Shown: positions 13,438-13,632 of the stretch, one piece after another
Position numbering within the stretch: the first letter of the stretch is position 1
How the letters are laid out: every line of letters begins with the position of its first letter
Source: an uncultured Clostridia bacterium
Lineage (GTDB): Bacteria; Bacillota_A; Clostridia; Christensenellales; Borkfalkiaceae
DNA length: 13,632 nucleotides
NCBI GenBank assembly: GCA_934292955.1
Contig: CAKQXZ010000056.1
Span: 1 to 13,632 of the forward strand
Direction of reading: 5' to 3'
Made by a program: the position numbers and the translations under genes
The notes under the pieces: model-generated
What the model was told of the DNA's origin: nothing
The model's database searches: none
What the model saw: only the letters and a program-made list of their open reading frames with translations

Positions 13438-13632
13438 TATTTTCACTCATCAATAATTCTATTTTGTTAACCGAAAGTTTTGTAGTGTTGAAGTATTTGC
13501 AAAGCGCGTCGTCGTTCACTTTCAAACCGTTCAGTTTTGCGTGTCTTACCATTAAAGCGGCAAGGACTTCGGTCTTTTTGATTTTTCCGATATTACCGTT
13601 TGCGGTTATTTTATCGAATATATCGTAAGCCG
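13418..13632 (-). CDS. Hypothetical protein, C-terminal 70 residues (partial)
   Basis: This reading frame enters from the right edge and ends at a TGA at 13418-13420, inside the start of the HEAT-like gene. The visible part has a helical segment AYDIFDKITANGNI, a KKTEVLAALMVRHAKL helix, a turn with NDDALCKYF, and a polar tail ending SENNESENY. Base composition and codon use match the two genes after it, and the 20-base overlap points to a shared operon. I recognise no family from this fragment. Confidence 0.7.
   Translation of the reverse strand, partial: AYDIFDKITANGNIGKIKKTEVLAALMVRHAKLNGLKVNDDALCKYFNTTKLSVNKIELLMSENNESENY

Overview
The window looks like chromosomal DNA of an uncultured, probably gut-dwelling Gram-positive Clostridia-type bacterium. 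The signs are lipoprotein signal peptides with LAAC/FAAC lipoboxes, strong AAGGAG-type ribosome binding sites, a CUT1 sugar ABC importer of Firmicutes type, a membrane-anchored surface protein with a basic C-terminal tail, and a moderate-to-low GC content. I cannot name a species.

Positions 1-10143, all on the minus strand, form one sugar-uptake operon of seven genes. In transcription order they are: a 911-residue surface protein with five related modules, a large lipoprotein that looks like an (alpha/alpha)6 glycoside hydrolase, a lipoprotein sugar-binding protein, two importer permeases, a Gfo/Idh/MocA oxidoreductase, and the start of a GH112 beta-galactoside phosphorylase that runs off the left edge. 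Intergenic gaps are 1 to 125 bases and the last two genes overlap by ATGA. The picture is a Gram-positive glycan-utilisation locus: surface capture and trimming, import of a small oligosaccharide, then cytoplasmic phosphorolysis. GH112 enzymes act on galacto-N-biose/lacto-N-biose (host mucin or milk glycans) or on galactosyl-rhamnose (pectin). The 75 residues visible here do not decide which. No importer ATPase is encoded in the window.

Positions 10144-10385 are a divergent control region with a good promoter on each strand and, between them, a 21-base-spaced direct repeat that fits an AraC-type operator. A CcpA-like site overlaps the operon's predicted start of transcription. The divergent gene at 10386-11222 (plus strand) encodes an AraC-family regulator with a cupin sensor domain and is the likely activator of the operon.

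Positions 11223-12080 are mostly non-coding: a possible decayed gene and two very small ORFs on the minus strand, a hairpin with competing pairings, a strong terminator, a complete tRNA-Ser(GCT) gene with its promoter, and two further terminator-like hairpins. Positions 12081-13632 (minus strand) hold a second, unrelated operon of three poorly characterised genes: a DUF1963-like protein, a HEAT-repeat-like protein, and the C-terminal end of an unknown protein cut by the right edge.
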